From assembly GCF_001968985.1 (NCBI RefSeq), contig NZ_MOEN01000004.1, forward strand, positions 23,081-87,080: a stretch of DNA of 64,000 nucleotides. Reading direction: 5' to 3'. How positions within the stretch are numbered: the stretch's first letter is position 1; each line of letters begins with the position of its first letter. The notes under the pieces were generated by a model, which did not search any database, was not told where the DNA came from, and was given only the letters and a program-made list of their open reading frames with translations. Positions 62,249 through 64,000 of this stretch are shown piece by piece. The stretch comes from Desulfurobacterium indicum (GTDB taxonomy: Bacteria; Aquificota; Aquificia; Desulfurobacteriales; Desulfurobacteriaceae). The position numbers were made by a program, and so were the translations under genes.

Positions 62249-63562
62249 TTATGCAACAATTTTGCCCTCCTGCTTGGCTTTCTCATAAGCAACTGGGGAA
62301 ACTGGATCCTCCATATGGTAAGCCTTCAAGTGGTGTTCTGTAATGTCAAGACCTTCTTGCTCCCATTCAACTGGAACTCTAAGTCCTCCAGCAAGAAATC
62401 CTGCCACTTTAGCAGCAATATAACCTACAACTACACCATAAACAAGGCAGAGAACAACTGCTATTATTTGCCATCCAAGATTCACGCCTCCAAGTCCTCC
62501 CAAAGCTTTCATACCAAACACACCTGCAAGTATAGCACCTGTTGCGCCTCCTCCAAAGTGCACAGGGAATATACCACAAGCATCATCAATTCCAAGCTTT
62601 TCTACAAGAGAAAATACTATCGGAACCTGAGCTCCGGCAACAAGTCCTATGATCAAAGCTCCAAATGGACTAACAACATCCGTTCCTGAACAAATAGCAA
62701 CAAGCCCTGCAAGGAAACCGTTTGCCGTTGCAAGAGGATCAAAGTGAGAAACAACCATAGCGGATATGGCACCTGCACACATTGCCATTGTTGTTGTAAC
62801 GGCAACAAGCCCTGAAATATCTTTAAGGAATATAGAGCTACCTACATTAAACCCATACCAGCCAAAGGCGAGGCAGAAAGCTCCGAATATTGCCATAGGA
62901 ACATCATGACCGGGGATAGGAATGGGAATCCTTTTTCCATCCTTAATTTTGAATCTTCCAATTCTTGGACCAAGGGCAATTATAGCACCAAGTCCTATTG
63001 CACCTCCGAGAGCGTGAACGTTCAAACTTCCGGCATAATCATGATATGGAAGTATGTTGGCTCCCCACGGACCAAGATGAACCCATATAGGATAGAGAAG
63101 ACCTGTAACAATCACTGAAAGGAACACGTAAGCAAGGAAATTAATCCTTTCCGCAACTCCACCTGAAATAATGGTTGCAGTTGTAGCACAAAAAACAAGT
63201 CCGAAGAACCATTCAGCCATCACAAGGCCGTTGTGAGAAGAACTGGCGGAGGCATCAAAAACATGTTTATACCACGTTGCCCAATCACCAAAACCAAGAC
63301 CGTAAGTTGCGATACAGTAACCTACAAACAACCAGAGAGGACCACCAACCATAAAGTCGAGGATGTTTTTCATCATTACGTTATTAACGTTTTTTGTCCT
63401 CGCCTGTCCTCCCTCAAGCATCGCAAAGCCCCACTGCATGATAAACACCAGGGCACCCATAACAACAAGGTAGAAAACGTCTGAAGCATCGGCAAAGTGC
63501 TTCAGGTTTTCCACCAGCCCCGTCAAGGCATTTACATTCTGGAACAGTTCGGCTGTCGCCAT
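62249..63562 (-). CDS. amt: Ammonium transporter 2
   Basis: A 437-residue Amt protein, diverged from Amt1 and without a clear cleavable signal peptide. It has eleven helices and the marks MLEGGQARTKNVNNVMMKN, LNVHALGGAIGLGAIIALG, the pore segment FPVHFGGGATGAILAG and a longer cytoplasmic tail WEQEGLDITEHHLKAY that would meet P-II. I chose ATG 63562 because GGGAGG lies before it; the longer frame to 63577 covers the ribosome site. It begins 23 bp after the P-II gene, so P-II control of this transporter is likely. Confidence 0.94.
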   Translation of the reverse strand: MATAELFQNVNALTGLVENLKHFADASDVFYLVVMGALVFIMQWGFAMLEGGQARTKNVNNVMMKNILDFMVGGPLWLFVGYCIATYGLGFGDWATWYKHVFDASASSSHNGLVMAEWFFGLVFCATTATIISGGVAERINFLAYVFLSVIVTGLLYPIWVHLGPWGANILPYHDYAGSLNVHALGGAIGLGAIIALGPRIGRFKIKDGKRIPIPIPGHDVPMAIFGAFCLAFGWYGFNVGSSIFLKDISGLVAVTTTMAMCAGAISAMVVSHFDPLATANGFLAGLVAICSGTDVVSPFGALIIGLVAGAQVPIVFSLVEKLGIDDACGIFPVHFGGGATGAILAGVFGMKALGGLGGVNLGWQIIAVVLCLVYGVVVGYIAAKVAGFLAGGLRVPVEWEQEGLDITEHHLKAYHMEDPVSPVAYEKAKQEGKIVA

Positions 63563-63585
63563 CTTCCTACCTCCCAACCAAAAGT

Positions 63586-63951
<366 letters not shown>

Positions 63952-63952
<1 letters not shown>

Positions 63953-64000
63953 TAGGAGTACCTCCTGGAGAACATATCCTGAAGTTCTTCCTTAGCCTCA
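63952..64000 (-). CDS. C-terminal end of an upstream gene (partial)
   Basis: On the minus strand an open frame enters from the right edge and encodes EAKEELQDMFSRRYS before TAA 63952-63954, which overlaps the ATG of the P-II gene as TAATG. Fifteen residues are too few to name the protein; the overlap shows it is in the same operon as P-II and the amt genes. Confidence 0.4.

Noticed and set aside
62171..62689. 172-codon plus-strand frame over the inter-amt spacer and amt2
   Set aside because: It is antisense to a well-conserved Amt coding region, low complexity (Ser/Asn/Lys) and has no ribosome site.

Overview
The window reads as chromosome of a thermophilic, anaerobic or microaerophilic chemolithotroph, most likely an Aquificota member of the Desulfurobacteriaceae type (Desulfurobacterium/Thermovibrio-like). 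This is inferred from AT-rich, AGA/AAA-rich coding; many GTG/TTG starts; tightly overlapping genes; a futalosine-pathway MqnA; NfnAB-type transhydrogenase genes; an iron-sulfur plus CCG-domain fumarate reductase/succinate dehydrogenase pair; a TtuA-type tRNA thiolase; a diderm envelope (TolC, lipoproteins, ArnT-like transferases, DAP-type MurE); and a polar flagellar set. The genus cannot be fixed from the sequence alone.

Layout. 1-2921 (minus): NfnB (cut by the left edge), NfnA and chorismate synthase. 3023-8069 (plus): tRNA-Gly(CCC) followed by a TonB-like protein, DUF374 acyltransferase, a DUF62 protein with an altered active site, MnmG, RsmG and a small GNAT protein. 8162-16634 (plus): one long run of touching genes, namely TolC, MacA-like adaptor, LolD/MacB-type ATPase, two FtsX-fold permeases, a ubiquitin-like sulfur carrier, a TtuA-type thiolase, MqnA and a membrane Gate-domain protein. 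16691-20434 is the one accessory-looking stretch: a 1043-residue SF1 helicase with a long coiled-coil insert, next to a decayed small ORF and a truncated DUF45 metallopeptidase. 20461-22908 (minus): rubredoxin-katG under a strong promoter with a Fur/PerR-like box.

22914-27439 holds a lipoprotein, a TOPRIM protein, TrpD, a DUF123 nuclease, an FAD dehydrogenase and a RusA-type resolvase. 27496-31280 (plus) holds a K+ channel with RCK domain, then FlgN-FlgK-FlgL with a near-perfect sigma-28 promoter before flgK. 31399-33885 (plus) is a three-gene operon: RicT-like, a compact RlmN/Cfr-like radical SAM protein and a PD-(D/E)xK-like protein. 33915-40605 holds a CsgG/beta-sandwich fusion lipoprotein and envelope glycosylation genes (flippase-like, GT2, two GT39). 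40644-42493 is FrdB plus SdhE. 42521-42601 is a 26-residue membrane peptide with its own promoter and terminator. 42693-45143 is RecG.

45212-55571 (plus): a TPR lipoprotein, YtxH-like protein, MurE-MurF-Ddl-FtsQ-FtsA-FtsZ and a radical SAM protein coupled to ftsZ. 55572-57723 (minus): CdsZ-like zinc ribbon protein, NIF3-like protein, HisE and HisI. 57853-60743 (plus): LysC and CimA. 60785-64000 (minus): a nitrogen module of a P-II gene with an apparent one-base frameshift, then two ammonium transporters separated by a strongly structured spacer.

No CRISPR array, insertion sequence, prophage or rRNA was seen. The best leads for something undescribed are the compact RlmN-like/nuclease-like operon, the inter-amt structured RNA, the 26-residue peptide gene, the P-II frameshift and the helicase neighbourhood.
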